A stretch of 14,098 nt of DNA. Source: an uncultured Bacteroidota bacterium. Its GTDB lineage: Bacteria > Bacteroidota > Bacteroidia > Flavobacteriales > Flavobacteriaceae. Location of the stretch: positions 1 through 14,098 of the forward strand of contig CACONV010000020.1 in NCBI GenBank assembly GCA_902628605.1, in the 5' to 3' direction. Position 1 is the first letter of the stretch. The number at the start of each line of letters is the position of its first letter. The position numbers were made by a program, and so were the translations under genes. Below the pieces are notes generated by a model, which saw only the letters and a program-made list of their open reading frames with translations, was not told the DNA's origin and made no database searches. Below, one piece after another: positions 1-8,005 of the stretch.

Positions 1-1714
1 ATAGCTTATTAGTTAGTTTTTCATTTAAAACTTCATTCTCGTCTTTTTTAACCCTTGTATCAATTTGTAGTCTTTTAAGTTCTGTTAACTCCTCACTGTT
101 TTTTACTCTCTCTTTTTGCAATTTAGAAATTACTCCTTCAAAACGAACCTTCTCTAAATCAACTTTTTCTTTCGCTTTATCTATTAAAAAATTTTCGATA
201 CCGTTTTTACTAGCCACTTCGAACGTGTAGGAGCTTCCAGCTTCTCCGGTTATAAGCTTAAATAATGGTTCAAAAGTTTCAGAATCAAATTGCATATTGG
301 CATTGTCCATAAAATCTAATTCGCTAGCCATTACCTTTAGGTTAGAGTAATGAGTTGTTATAATTCCAAAGGCACCAGAATCATAAAATTCTTTCAAAAA
401 TACTTCAGCTAAAGCACCACCAAGATCCGGGTCTGAACCAGTCCCAAACTCATCAATCAAAAAAAGAGTGTTTTTATCACAATTTTCTAAAAAATATTTC
501 ATGTTTTTTAACCTATAAGAATATGTACTCAACTGGTTTTCTATGGATTGGTTGTCACCAATATCTGTTAAAATTTGATCAAAAATGAAAATTTTAGATT
601 TAGGATGTGTTGGAATTAAAATTCCACTTTGAAACATCAATTGTAATATCCCCATCGTTTTTAAAGTAATACTCTTTCCTCCTGCATTTGGCCCGGATAT
701 TACAAGAATTCTCATTTCATCCTTAATTAAAATATCTTGTGGGAATGTGCTTAAGTCATTATCTTGGTTATGTTTTAAAAGAAGGGGGTGGTAGGCACCG
801 TAAAGTTGGATTTCTCTGGTTTCTGAAATATTTGGTTTTACAGCATTAATAGAAAAAGCATGTTTTGCTCTTGAATAAACTGAATCCAAATTTGTTAAAT
901 ATCTTATATAATCCTCAAAAACACCACAATAGGGCCTAAAAAAATCTGTCAATTCTTTTAAAATTCTTTTTATTTCCTCCTTTTCTTCAAATTCTAAATT
1001 ATTTAGTTCAAGAGAATATTTCATTGTCTCCTCTGGGGCAATGTAAACAATACTTCCTGTTTTTGAACTTCCTATTATTGTTCCATTTACTTTTCTTCTG
1101 TAAGATGATTTTACTGCTAATACTCTACGATTATCAACAAAACTTTCTTTAATATCATCAAGGTAATCTGTAGAGTTGTAATATTTAAGAGCGTCTTGAA
1201 ATGTCTTACCAATTTTTGATTTTACAATACCAATTTCTTTGCGCACTGAAAATAATTTTTCTGAGGCATTGTTATGTATATTTCCATAATTATCTATAAC
1301 TGATGAAATTTTCTTTTTAGGCTTCTCATCAAATTCTATATGGCTAGTCATACTATGAAGGGCAGGGTAATAGCGTTTAAACTTTTTAAAAAACTTGATT
1401 AGCTTATTAACTGTATAATTTGTGTTAGATATTTTTCTAAATCCTTCAATCTCTATAGTGCTATTTTCAATTTTAAGTAGCTTGATTTCTTTTAAAAATT
1501 CATCAAAATAATGGTTAGGAATCTTGTTTTCATTATCAAATGAAGAGGTATATTCCGAAACAAGATCTAATTGGTACTCTATCTCATCTTTTTCATTAAT
1601 TGTTGATATACTAAGTATTTCTTCCTTGCCGATTGAAGTAACTGCATAGGATGAAATCTGTTCCAATAATGTCTGAAATTCTAGATCTACTGATGTTTTA
1701 TTAGGAATATTCAA
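1..1714 (-). CDS. mutS2: MutS2 family ATPase/endonuclease, C-terminus cut by window edge
   Basis: I translated this frame by hand: it is open for 571 residues from a TTG at 1714 to the left edge, with no internal stop. It lacks the MutS mismatch-recognition domain and begins at the MutS2 core (LEFQTLLEQIS near residue 12). The ATPase domain carries Walker A GPNAGGKS (about residues 340-347), Walker B LFLIDEFGTGSDP (about 416-428) and the switch-like TTHYSNLK. It is followed by a charged, coiled-coil-like linker where the window ends, so the expected KOW-like and Smr nuclease regions are not visible. Start choice: an in-frame TAA lies at 1718-1720, two codons upstream, and no ATG occurs before the conserved N-terminus, so TTG is the only sensible start. 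In the family, MutS2 suppresses recombination or acts on collided ribosomes (RqcU in Bacillus); which role applies here cannot be told. Divergent from ung with 41 bases between. Confidence 0.95.
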   Translation of the reverse strand, partial: MNIPNKTSVDLEFQTLLEQISSYAVTSIGKEEILSISTINEKDEIEYQLDLVSEYTSSFDNENKIPNHYFDEFLKEIKLLKIENSTIEIEGFRKISNTNYTVNKLIKFFKKFKRYYPALHSMTSHIEFDEKPKKKISSVIDNYGNIHNNASEKLFSVRKEIGIVKSKIGKTFQDALKYYNSTDYLDDIKESFVDNRRVLAVKSSYRRKVNGTIIGSSKTGSIVYIAPEETMKYSLELNNLEFEEKEEIKRILKELTDFFRPYCGVFEDYIRYLTNLDSVYSRAKHAFSINAVKPNISETREIQLYGAYHPLLLKHNQDNDLSTFPQDILIKDEMRILVISGPNAGGKSITLKTMGILQLMFQSGILIPTHPKSKIFIFDQILTDIGDNQSIENQLSTYSYRLKNMKYFLENCDKNTLFLIDEFGTGSDPDLGGALAEVFLKEFYDSGAFGIITTHYSNLKVMASELDFMDNANMQFDSETFEPLFKLITGEAGSSYTFEVASKNGIENFLIDKAKEKVDLEKVRFEGVISKLQKERVKNSEELTELKRLQIDTRVKKDENEVLNEKLTNKL

Positions 1715-1739
1715 AACTTAAATTTCATAAATTAGTTGA

Positions 1740-1747
1740 CAAAATTA
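1740..1747 (-). promoter_or_regulatory. Candidate Bacteroidota -7 box for mutS2
   Basis: Read on the minus strand this is TAATTTTG, a perfect match to the Bacteroidota -7 consensus TAnnTTTG, placed so that transcription would start about 15-20 bases before the mutS2 TTG. No TTG -33 element sits at the usual 17-23 base spacing. In AT-rich DNA such a match can arise by chance. Confidence 0.3.
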
Positions 1748-1755
1748 CTCAAAAT

Positions 1756-2421
1756 ATGAAGGTAAGCATACATAAGAGTTGGGAAAAGGAGCTTAAATCA
1801 GTTTTTGAAGATTCATTTTTTCATGCTCTTGTTGAAAATGTTAAGCATGAATATTCAAATAATACTTGTTACCCTCCCGGTAAATTGATTTTTAAAGCTT
1901 TCGATGACTGTCCATTCGATAAAATAAAGGTAGTTATAATAGGGCAGGACCCTTACCATGGAATAGGACAAGCAAATGGACTTTGTTTTTCGGTAAAAGA
2001 CAATATTCAACATCCTCCTTCTCTTGTTAATATATTTAAGGAAATTGAAACAGATCTTAACATTCCTTATCCTAGAAGTGGAGATCTTACTAGATGGTCA
2101 AAACAAGGTGTTTTTCTTTTGAATTCTGTATTAACTGTAAAAGCTAACTCTGCTGGGAGTCATAAAAACATTGGTTGGCAAAAATTTACGGATATTGTAA
2201 TAAATACTATATCTAGAGGAAAAAACAATATCGTTTTTCTTCTTTGGGGAAACTATGCCAAAGAAAAAATACAGTTAATTGATGAAAAAAAGCATTTAAT
2301 CCTAAAATCAGGACATCCATCTCCTCTTAGTGCTAATAGGGGAGGATGGTTTGGAAATAAACACTTTAGTACCTGTAATAAATATTTAAATAACAAAGGT
2401 ATAAGGGAAATAGAGTGGTAG
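1756..2421 (+). CDS. ung: Uracil-DNA glycosylase, family 1
   Basis: Removes uracil from DNA, from cytosine deamination or dUMP misincorporation, to start base-excision repair in the cytoplasm. The 221-residue length is normal for family 1 UDG. The water-activating loop GQDPYHG is at residues 63-69 with the catalytic Asp at 65. The uracil-specificity strand region LLNSVLTV is at 121-128. The minor-groove intercalation loop HPSPLS is at 187-192 with the catalytic His at 187, followed by the expected GWFGNKHFS stretch. The ATG at 1756 gives the usual short N-terminus before the SWEKEL helix. It is transcribed away from mutS2, another DNA-maintenance gene, and the two must share the 41-base divergent spacer. 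Nothing is broken or missing. Confidence 0.98.
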   Translation: MKVSIHKSWEKELKSVFEDSFFHALVENVKHEYSNNTCYPPGKLIFKAFDDCPFDKIKVVIIGQDPYHGIGQANGLCFSVKDNIQHPPSLVNIFKEIETDLNIPYPRSGDLTRWSKQGVFLLNSVLTVKANSAGSHKNIGWQKFTDIVINTISRGKNNIVFLLWGNYAKEKIQLIDEKKHLILKSGHPSPLSANRGGWFGNKHFSTCNKYLNNKGIREIEW

Positions 2422-2540
2422 CTTCTAATTCAATAATTCCCTTACATCAAAAGGTGATATATTGTACAACATTCGACAGAGTAATTGTGTACAGTAGCAC
2501 TTAATTTTTTTTCCTAATTGAAATCTTTAATTATCTTTAT

Positions 2541-2584
2541 AAAAGTGATAACCATTTAATTAAATAACCAACACAATCACTTTT
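2541..2584. repeat. Inverted repeat with inner palindrome, upstream of the CDP-alcohol transferase gene
   Basis: AAAAGTGAT at 2541-2549 is matched by its exact reverse complement ATCACTTTT at 2576-2584. Inside the 26-base gap lies a perfect 12-base palindrome, ATTTAATTAAAT, at 2554-2565. The right arm ends 30 bases before the ATG at 2615. It could be an operator or an mRNA stem in the 5' leader. The rest of the 2422-2614 spacer shows no clear terminator or promoter, only another 8-base palindrome TTGTACAA at 2462-2469. Confidence 0.35.
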
Positions 2585-2614
2585 CATAAATAATCTCTTC
2601 CCTATATTTTAAAG

Positions 2615-3385
2615 ATGTCAAAATTACCTGAAAAGCATCAATTTTTAGATTTATCTGATTACGGCCGATCTCTTGGACAGTTTATAGCCACTAAGCTTCA
2701 AAATACTTCTTTAACGCCTATTCATGTAACAACCATGTTTATAATTACCGGATTTATAGCTATATGGCTATTACTAAATGGATATCTTATTACCTCAGCT
2801 TTTTTGTTACTATTAAAATCAATTTTAGATGCTGCGGATGGCGATTTAGCACGTCTTAAAAAAAAACCTTCTTATGTTGGGCGTTTTTATGATTCAATAT
2901 CAGACCTAATACTTAATTTTTGTTTTTTATTAACACTTTGGTACATCACTGATATTTCATTGATTTATATGATAATCGCTTTTTTAGCAATTCAACTTCA
3001 AGGAACACTTTACAATTACTACTATGTAATTTTAAGAAATTCAGTGAAAGGTGATTTAACAAGTCGAATTTTCGAAAATAATACACCTAAAGCATTAAAT
3101 GGAGAGAGTCAATTAGCGGTTGATATTTTTTACAAGATTTACTACGTACTTTATATTCCTTTTGATAAGACAATCTATTATATGGATCGAAATGCAGTAA
3201 AAAGTAAACCATTCCCGAAATGGTTTATGACACTGGTGTCAATTTACGGTCTTGGTTTTCAATTATTTATAATGGCACTTATGCTTGTTTTAAAACTACA
3301 AGCTTTTATTATTCCATTTTTTATTATATACTCCTTATTAATAATAGTTTTTATCTTTATAAGAAGAGTATTTCTTAAGACCTAA
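2615..3385 (+). CDS. CDP-alcohol phosphatidyltransferase family membrane protein
   Basis: Transfers a phosphoalcohol or phosphatidyl group from a CDP-linked donor in the inner membrane. The family signature DG-x2-AR-x8-G-x3-D-x3-D is complete: D75, G76, A79, R80, G89, D93 and D97, so both metal-binding aspartate pairs are present and the enzyme should be active. I count about six hydrophobic spans: two before the motif (41-70), two after (97-135) and two near the C-terminus (203-252), as in other family members. The acceptor alcohol (glycerol phosphate, inositol, serine, choline or ethanolamine) cannot be deduced from the motif alone, and it does not look like a canonical PgsA or PssA by length (256 residues) or loop sequences. 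It stands alone: ung is 193 bases upstream and the next gene is convergent, 16 bases downstream. Confidence 0.9.
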   Translation: MSKLPEKHQFLDLSDYGRSLGQFIATKLQNTSLTPIHVTTMFIITGFIAIWLLLNGYLITSAFLLLLKSILDAADGDLARLKKKPSYVGRFYDSISDLILNFCFLLTLWYITDISLIYMIIAFLAIQLQGTLYNYYYVILRNSVKGDLTSRIFENNTPKALNGESQLAVDIFYKIYYVLYIPFDKTIYYMDRNAVKSKPFPKWFMTLVSIYGLGFQLFIMALMLVLKLQAFIIPFFIIYSLLIIVFIFIRRVFLKT

Positions 3386-3390
3386 AGGTC
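3379..3390. terminator. Small hairpin at a convergent gene junction, weak terminator candidate
   Basis: GACCT-AA-AGGTC forms a five-pair stem (four pairs if the loop is four bases) that spans the TAA stop of the plus-strand transferase gene and lies 11 bases beyond the end of the minus-strand lipoprotein gene. On the plus strand it is followed by a T-rich but interrupted stretch (CGATTTTGTT). The position is right for a terminator; the short stem and imperfect T tract make it weak. Confidence 0.3.
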
Positions 3391-3401
3391 CGATTTTGTT
3401 C

Positions 3402-6400
3402 CTAATTGACTGTTATTGTACCAACCATGCCACCATGGAGTGAGCAAATATAGTAATAGGTACCTGCTGAAGTAGGAGTCCAAGTTACCGTTCCATTTTG
3501 AGTCCCTTGGTTTGTTGCCCCACTAACTTGATTTCCTGTACCTGTAGAGGCTTGAGTTTTTAAATAAAATGGATGTCCTTGTGCACTAACATTAAATGTT
3601 AAGGTGTCACCTAAATTGATTGTAACGGTTGGATCGTTTCCTGTGACATTTCCATTTCTGTCGTTACCCGATAATTGATAGTTAGCACTATTTTGTGCAG
3701 TAACGTTGATTGTATAACTCTGGGTTGCGTTTGCTGAGTTAACAGTTAAAGTTCCTGTCACTGTCTGAGATGTTGAAGCTCCAGAAATTGCAAGTGAATA
3801 GTTAAATGTGCCATTTTGATTTGGGGTACCTGATATAGTGACAGCGTTATTATTAAAAGTGGAAGTAACACCAGTTGGCAATCCTGTAGCATTAGCTGAC
3901 AGTGTTCCTGAGCAAATAGATGTTGCGGTGTAAACGATATTAGCGATTGCCGTAGAAGCAGTTACTGTTTGTGACTGTGCTCCACTTGTAAGTGAAATAG
4001 TAAACTCTTTACCCCATTTTGGTTTATTTGCATTTGTAAGAGCTGAGCTTGTTGAAAAACCATTTGGCTCGGAGCCTATATTACTAACACACCAACCTGA
4101 CAAATTCTGATTGAAATTGGAAGCTAGATTAAACATAGATTCCATATTTATAGCATTAGCAGTATTCCAGGCCTCTATATTTTGGTTGAAACTTCCGGCT
4201 CTAGAAAATGTAGCATTAAAATTTGTTACACTAGAAACATTCCAATTACTTATGTCCTGATTGAAAGAGGTTATAGAAAACATTCCACTCATATCGGTTA
4301 CATTAGAAGTATTCCAATTACCAAGGGGTTGATTAAAAGAGGTTGCTCCCTCAAACATAATTTTCATACTTAATACTTTTGAAACGTTCCAGTTATTAAT
4401 ATTTTGATTAAAAGAAGTTGCACCCCTAAACATTCCCCTCATAGTAGTAACATTAGATGTATTCCAATTACCTATATCTTGATTGAATGGAGTATTTTGA
4501 AACATTGACATCATATCGGTAACATTTGAAACATTCCAGGAATTCAATGGTTGGTTAAATGAGGTAGCATCGGCAAACATTTCATACATATTTGTAACGC
4601 TAGAGGTGTTCCAAGATGAAATATTTTTATTAAAAGAACTAGCGCCTTTAAACATATATGACATATCTGTGACATTATTTGTATTCCAACTCCCTATGTC
4701 TTGATTGAATGAGGAGGCACCTCTAAACATTTCTCTCGTAGTAATTACTTTAGTAGTATTCCAATTACCAATGTCTTGATTAAAAGCTGTTGCTCCCTCG
4801 AACATTCCCCTCATATTAGTAACATTAGATGTATTCCAATTTCCAATATCTTGATTGAATGAAGTTGCATTCATAAAAATTCGATACATATCAGTCACAC
4901 TGGAAGTATCCCACCTCCCTATATCTTGATTAAAAATAGTATTAATAAATATTTCTCTCATGTCAGTGACATTTGAAGTGTCCCAATTACCTATATCTTG
5001 ATTGAATGAAGTTGCGTTATAAAACATTCCCCTCATAGTAGTAACATTAGATGTATTCCAATTTCCTATATCCTGATTAAATGCAGGACTCTGCATCATC
5101 CAGTTCATATTTGTCACGTTAGAGGTATCCCAACTTCCAATATTTTTGTTGAATAAGTTTGCACCTGCAAACATTTCTTGCATTGTTGTAACGTTAGATG
5201 TATCCCAGAAACTGATATCAGAATTAAATGTTAGATTGTTTTGAAAAAGGTTACTCATATCTGAAATCAATGTAGTACACAGATTCACATTTCCATTTGT
5301 AATCTGACCAGCAATAGTTGAATTATCAACTACAGTATAAAGCGTTCCACTTATGGTAGCGGTGTCTCCCACATTAGCATTAGGACATTTACAAGTACCA
5401 TTTTCAAAATAGATGTTAGAATTAGTCGAAGTTGTAGAACTAGCCACTACAGTTATAGTTCCTGTAACAGTAGAAGATTTAGTAGTCCCAGAAACAGTAA
5501 GACTATAATTAAATGTTCCTGAAGCTTGATTCGAAGGTGTTCCAGTTATTACTGCTTGATTATTACTAAAGTTCATAGTTACCCCTGGTGGTAGATTACT
5601 AGCATTAGCAGATAATGTACCTGTACAATTATTAGTAGCAAATTGATAGGTCACATTTTGAATTGCAACAGATTGCGATACAGTTTGAGATTGAGGACCT
5701 TGAACTCCAGTTATGCTTATTGAACAAGTTGTAGAAGTTGCTAAAGTGGAACTTACAAGTACTGAAATAGACCCACTCACAGTTGTAGATGTAGATAAGT
5801 TACTAGCGATTATTCCATAATTATACGTTCCTGATGCTTGGTTAGTAGGTGTTCCACTAATTACTGCTTGATTATTACTAAAGTTCATCGATACACCTGG
5901 TGGTAAATTACTAGCACTAGCAGATAATGTACCTGTACAATTATTAGTAGCAAATTGATAGGTCACATTTTGAATTGCAACAGATTGCGATACAGTTTGA
6001 GATTGAGGACCTTGAACTCCAGTTACGCTTATTGAACAAGTTGTAGAAGTAGCTAAAGTAGAGCTAGCCAACACTGAAATAGTTCCGCTAACTGTTGTGG
6101 ATGTAGATAAGTTACTAGTGATTATTCCATAATTATACGTTCCTGATGCTTGATTAGTAGGTGTTCCACTAATTACTGCTTGATTATTACTAAAGTTCAT
6201 AGTTACACCTTGGGGTAAATTAGTTGCTACTACAGATAATGTACTTGTGCAATTATTTGTAGCAAATTGATATGTGACATTTTCAATTGGTAATGTTTGA
6301 GTAACAGTTTGACTAATAGGTCCGCTAACTAGAGTAGAGGAGATCGTACAAGTTGAAATTACTCTAGCTTGTATAGTAATTGAGCCTTCAATAGTGGAGG

Positions 6401-7589
6401 AGGTGGTTGCTTGAACCACACTCGATGTAGAAGATGCTGTTGGTGAATTGTTAACGCTAATTACGTACGTATATGTTCCGGTTGCTTGATCCGTTGGTGT
6501 ACCACTAATTTTTGCAATATTATTATTAAATGTCATTGTAACACCCGGTGGTAGATTAAAAGCAGAAGCCGTTAATGGTTCATTACAATCTGTAGTAAAT
6601 TCATATTCTGCATCTGCAATAGATTGTGTTTGCGTTACAGTTTGCGATTGAGGACCACTAGATAAAGAACTTTCTATTTTACATACATAAGGGTCCTTTT
6701 TGGGATCATAATCTTTATCCCTGTCACCAACAAAATTATTATCGCATCCATTTGATATAAGTTTAAAGCTTGTATAGTTTTTAGTGATTACAAGATCTTC
6801 AACTCTTCCCCAATTGGTCTCATTTATCATTAAAATGATATTATAGATAAGATTTCCTATATCTTTTACCTCATACGTGCCATTAATGGTTTTATCATTT
6901 AAAAGAACTGTAAATGTTCCATCTGGTCTATATATAGATTCACTTAATTCACAAACAAGTGATTTCCCTGAGTCTCTATTTCCAGTACTTGGTCTTCTAA
7001 TTTTCCACCTACCTGTACCTATAAATACGTTGTCCTCATCTAAGAAATCAAATATCTGTTCTTCAAAAGTTGCAGTAACTGTTTTAGGTCCATCAAGGGT
7101 GATGTCAATTTCACTAAAAGTCTTCGTAGATGAACCAGACCAGGTTGTGAAAACGGATCCACTATCTGGAATGGCTGTCAATCTTACAACTGTTCCTTGA
7201 TTGTATTCCTCACCTTTTGCAGAGCTTATAATGGTCTTACTAACTTGCCCTGAACCTTCAATCGCAACTGCTAAAGTGTGTTTTATTCTTTCAAAAATTG
7301 CGGTAATTGATAAATCAGAATAAACCTCAAGCGTAAGAGGATTTTCGTTTCCTGTGGCATCTCCTGACCATCCAATGAATTTAAATCCTTTGCTAGGAGT
7401 AGCACTAATGGTGAGGCTAGATCCAGCCTCTAGTGAACCCCCTTCGTAACTTACTGCACCTCCATCAGAAGAATCAACAGAAATCTCATAGGCTTTTAAT
7501 TTATATTGTAACTCATCTTCATACTTTGAACAGGATAATACAATTAAAAAAAATATTAAAAAGAATCTTCTTAGATAAAAAGCAGTCAA
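3402..7589 (-). CDS. Giant mosaic surface lipoprotein: InlB-type repeats, Ig-like domains, DUF285 repeats, C-terminal cupredoxin
   Basis: 1395 residues. A signal peptide ends in lipobox VLSC (Cys20), and the acidic SKYEDE after it resembles the Bacteroidota surface-export signal, so I infer outer-surface display. Domains: two InlB/Flg_new-type repeats (about 33-100 and 104-176, each with a GW or TW core); an unassigned 178-300 segment; four putative Ig (He_PIG-like) repeats (about 303-716, LPPGV...ISGTP core, one Cys pair each); a Cys-containing linker (GTCKCP); sixteen 24-25-residue DUF285/BspA repeats (about 772-1171, core FNQDIGNWNTSNVT); a fifth Ig repeat (about 1195-1283); and a cupredoxin-like domain (about 1287-1395) with H1339, C1382, H1385 and M1388 as likely type 1 copper ligands. 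The start is TTG: there is no ATG between the in-frame TAA at 7617-7619 and the signal peptide. Adhesion or matrix binding is the family expectation. It lies 27 bases after the SUI1 gene on the same strand. Confidence 0.9.
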   Translation of the reverse strand: MTAFYLRRFFLIFFLIVLSCSKYEDELQYKLKAYEISVDSSDGGAVSYEGGSLEAGSSLTISATPSKGFKFIGWSGDATGNENPLTLEVYSDLSITAIFERIKHTLAVAIEGSGQVSKTIISSAKGEEYNQGTVVRLTAIPDSGSVFTTWSGSSTKTFSEIDITLDGPKTVTATFEEQIFDFLDEDNVFIGTGRWKIRRPSTGNRDSGKSLVCELSESIYRPDGTFTVLLNDKTINGTYEVKDIGNLIYNIILMINETNWGRVEDLVITKNYTSFKLISNGCDNNFVGDRDKDYDPKKDPYVCKIESSLSSGPQSQTVTQTQSIADAEYEFTTDCNEPLTASAFNLPPGVTMTFNNNIAKISGTPTDQATGTYTYVISVNNSPTASSTSSVVQATTSSTIEGSITIQARVISTCTISSTLVSGPISQTVTQTLPIENVTYQFATNNCTSTLSVVATNLPQGVTMNFSNNQAVISGTPTNQASGTYNYGIITSNLSTSTTVSGTISVLASSTLATSTTCSISVTGVQGPQSQTVSQSVAIQNVTYQFATNNCTGTLSASASNLPPGVSMNFSNNQAVISGTPTNQASGTYNYGIIASNLSTSTTVSGSISVLVSSTLATSTTCSISITGVQGPQSQTVSQSVAIQNVTYQFATNNCTGTLSANASNLPPGVTMNFSNNQAVITGTPSNQASGTFNYSLTVSGTTKSSTVTGTITVVASSTTSTNSNIYFENGTCKCPNANVGDTATISGTLYTVVDNSTIAGQITNGNVNLCTTLISDMSNLFQNNLTFNSDISFWDTSNVTTMQEMFAGANLFNKNIGSWDTSNVTNMNWMMQSPAFNQDIGNWNTSNVTTMRGMFYNATSFNQDIGNWDTSNVTDMREIFINTIFNQDIGRWDTSSVTDMYRIFMNATSFNQDIGNWNTSNVTNMRGMFEGATAFNQDIGNWNTTKVITTREMFRGASSFNQDIGSWNTNNVTDMSYMFKGASSFNKNISSWNTSSVTNMYEMFADATSFNQPLNSWNVSNVTDMMSMFQNTPFNQDIGNWNTSNVTTMRGMFRGATSFNQNINNWNVSKVLSMKIMFEGATSFNQPLGNWNTSNVTDMSGMFSITSFNQDISNWNVSSVTNFNATFSRAGSFNQNIEAWNTANAINMESMFNLASNFNQNLSGWCVSNIGSEPNGFSTSSALTNANKPKWGKEFTISLTSGAQSQTVTASTAIANIVYTATSICSGTLSANATGLPTGVTSTFNNNAVTISGTPNQNGTFNYSLAISGASTSQTVTGTLTVNSANATQSYTINVTAQNSANYQLSGNDRNGNVTGNDPTVTINLGDTLTFNVSAQGHPFYLKTQASTGTGNQVSGATNQGTQNGTVTWTPTSAGTYYYICSLHGGMVGTITVN
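4078..5275 (-). repeat. Sixteen tandem 72-75-base DUF285 coding repeats
   Basis: Each unit encodes one 24-25-residue BspA-type repeat ending in W-[DN]-[TV]-[ST]-[NS]-V. Most units have diverged, but several share long near-identical stretches. For example, the segment starting CATTCCCCTCAT (plus strand) recurs at about 4431, 4803 and 5024, followed each time by the same TAACATTAGATGT. This suggests unit shuffling or gene conversion. The repeats are in frame and of coding origin. Confidence 0.9.
5440..6353 (-). repeat. Tandem 312-base repeats encoding 104-residue Ig-like domains
   Basis: Three consecutive units align with a 312-base period. The segment beginning AATTGATAGG occurs at 5641 and 5953, and AAGTTCAT at 5881 and 6193. 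The two downstream units (roughly 5440-5726 and 5727-6038) are nearly identical over more than 80 bases around AATTGATAGG...CCAGTTA, implying recent duplication or gene conversion. The third unit, near 6039-6353, is more diverged. Confidence 0.85.
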
Positions 7590-7606
7590 TTTTAAGAATT
7601 TAGATG

Positions 7607-7614
7607 CAAATATA
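7607..7614 (-). promoter_or_regulatory. Candidate Bacteroidota -7 box for the giant lipoprotein gene
   Basis: On the minus strand this reads TATATTTG, a perfect TAnnTTTG match, in the 27-base gap between the SUI1 stop and the lipoprotein TTG start, 17 bases before that start. A TTG lies only 10 bases upstream of it, too close for a standard -33 element. It would give the lipoprotein its own short-leader transcript separate from the SUI1 gene. Confidence 0.35.
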
Positions 7615-7616
7615 GG

Positions 7617-7961
7617 TTATCCTCCAATTTTTTTCACGGAGTGACCCATTTTCAATAAAATATCTTCTATTTTGTCCCTATTATTTCCCTGAATAATTAT
7701 TTCCCCATCTTTAATACTTCCTCCAACGCTCAGTTTACGTTTTAGCTTTTTAGAAATATACTCCAAAGTATCTTTATCTATATCTATCCCTTTAACAAGA
7801 GTAACTATTTTACCAGATCTTCCTTTTTTGCTGAAATGTAATTCAAAATGTAGCTTTTCATATTCCTCTTCAATTGGATCAATAATATCCTCTTTGTCAG
7901 GTGACAAATTATCAAATTTTATAGTTGATAAATCGGAAAGACTATTTAACTTCTTTTTCAT
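7617..7961 (-). CDS. yciH: SUI1/eIF1-like translation factor, YciH family
   Basis: 114 residues. An acidic, variable N-terminus (about 1-35) precedes a SUI1 domain (about 36-114) with the family features: KKGRSGKIVTLVKG loop, the KKLKRKLSVGGS basic segment, the DGEIIIQG strand and a C-terminal amphipathic helix ending in GHSVKKIGG. The domain is related to eukaryotic eIF1 and bacterial YciH, which bind the 30S decoding region and influence start selection; the physiological role of bacterial homologues is poorly fixed, and I do not claim one here. It starts at ATG 7961, divergent from the DinB-like gene with 44 bases between. The lipoprotein follows on the same strand 27 bases after the TAA and happens to be in the same reading frame, but I see no reason to propose readthrough. 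Confidence 0.92.
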   Translation of the reverse strand: MKKKLNSLSDLSTIKFDNLSPDKEDIIDPIEEEYEKLHFELHFSKKGRSGKIVTLVKGIDIDKDTLEYISKKLKRKLSVGGSIKDGEIIIQGNNRDKIEDILLKMGHSVKKIGG

Positions 7962-8005
7962 TTAATAGCTAATTTAACATATTCATTAGTATTTTTAAAT
8001 CTTAT

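Noticed and set aside
4182..4373. Plus-strand open frame inside the lipoprotein gene (also one at 6877-7200)
   Set aside because: Both are antisense shadows of a strongly supported coding frame; the first is repetitive only because the DUF285 repeats are.
4078..5275. Regularly spaced repeats with 72-75-base period, resembling a CRISPR array
   Set aside because: The units are in frame, encode DUF285 repeats, differ from each other throughout and have no constant repeat/variable spacer structure.
7587..7619. Possible readthrough fusion of the SUI1 factor and the lipoprotein, which share a reading frame across the TAA
   Set aside because: Sharing the frame has a one-in-three chance, a signal peptide in the middle of a fusion makes no sense, and a -7 box lies between them.
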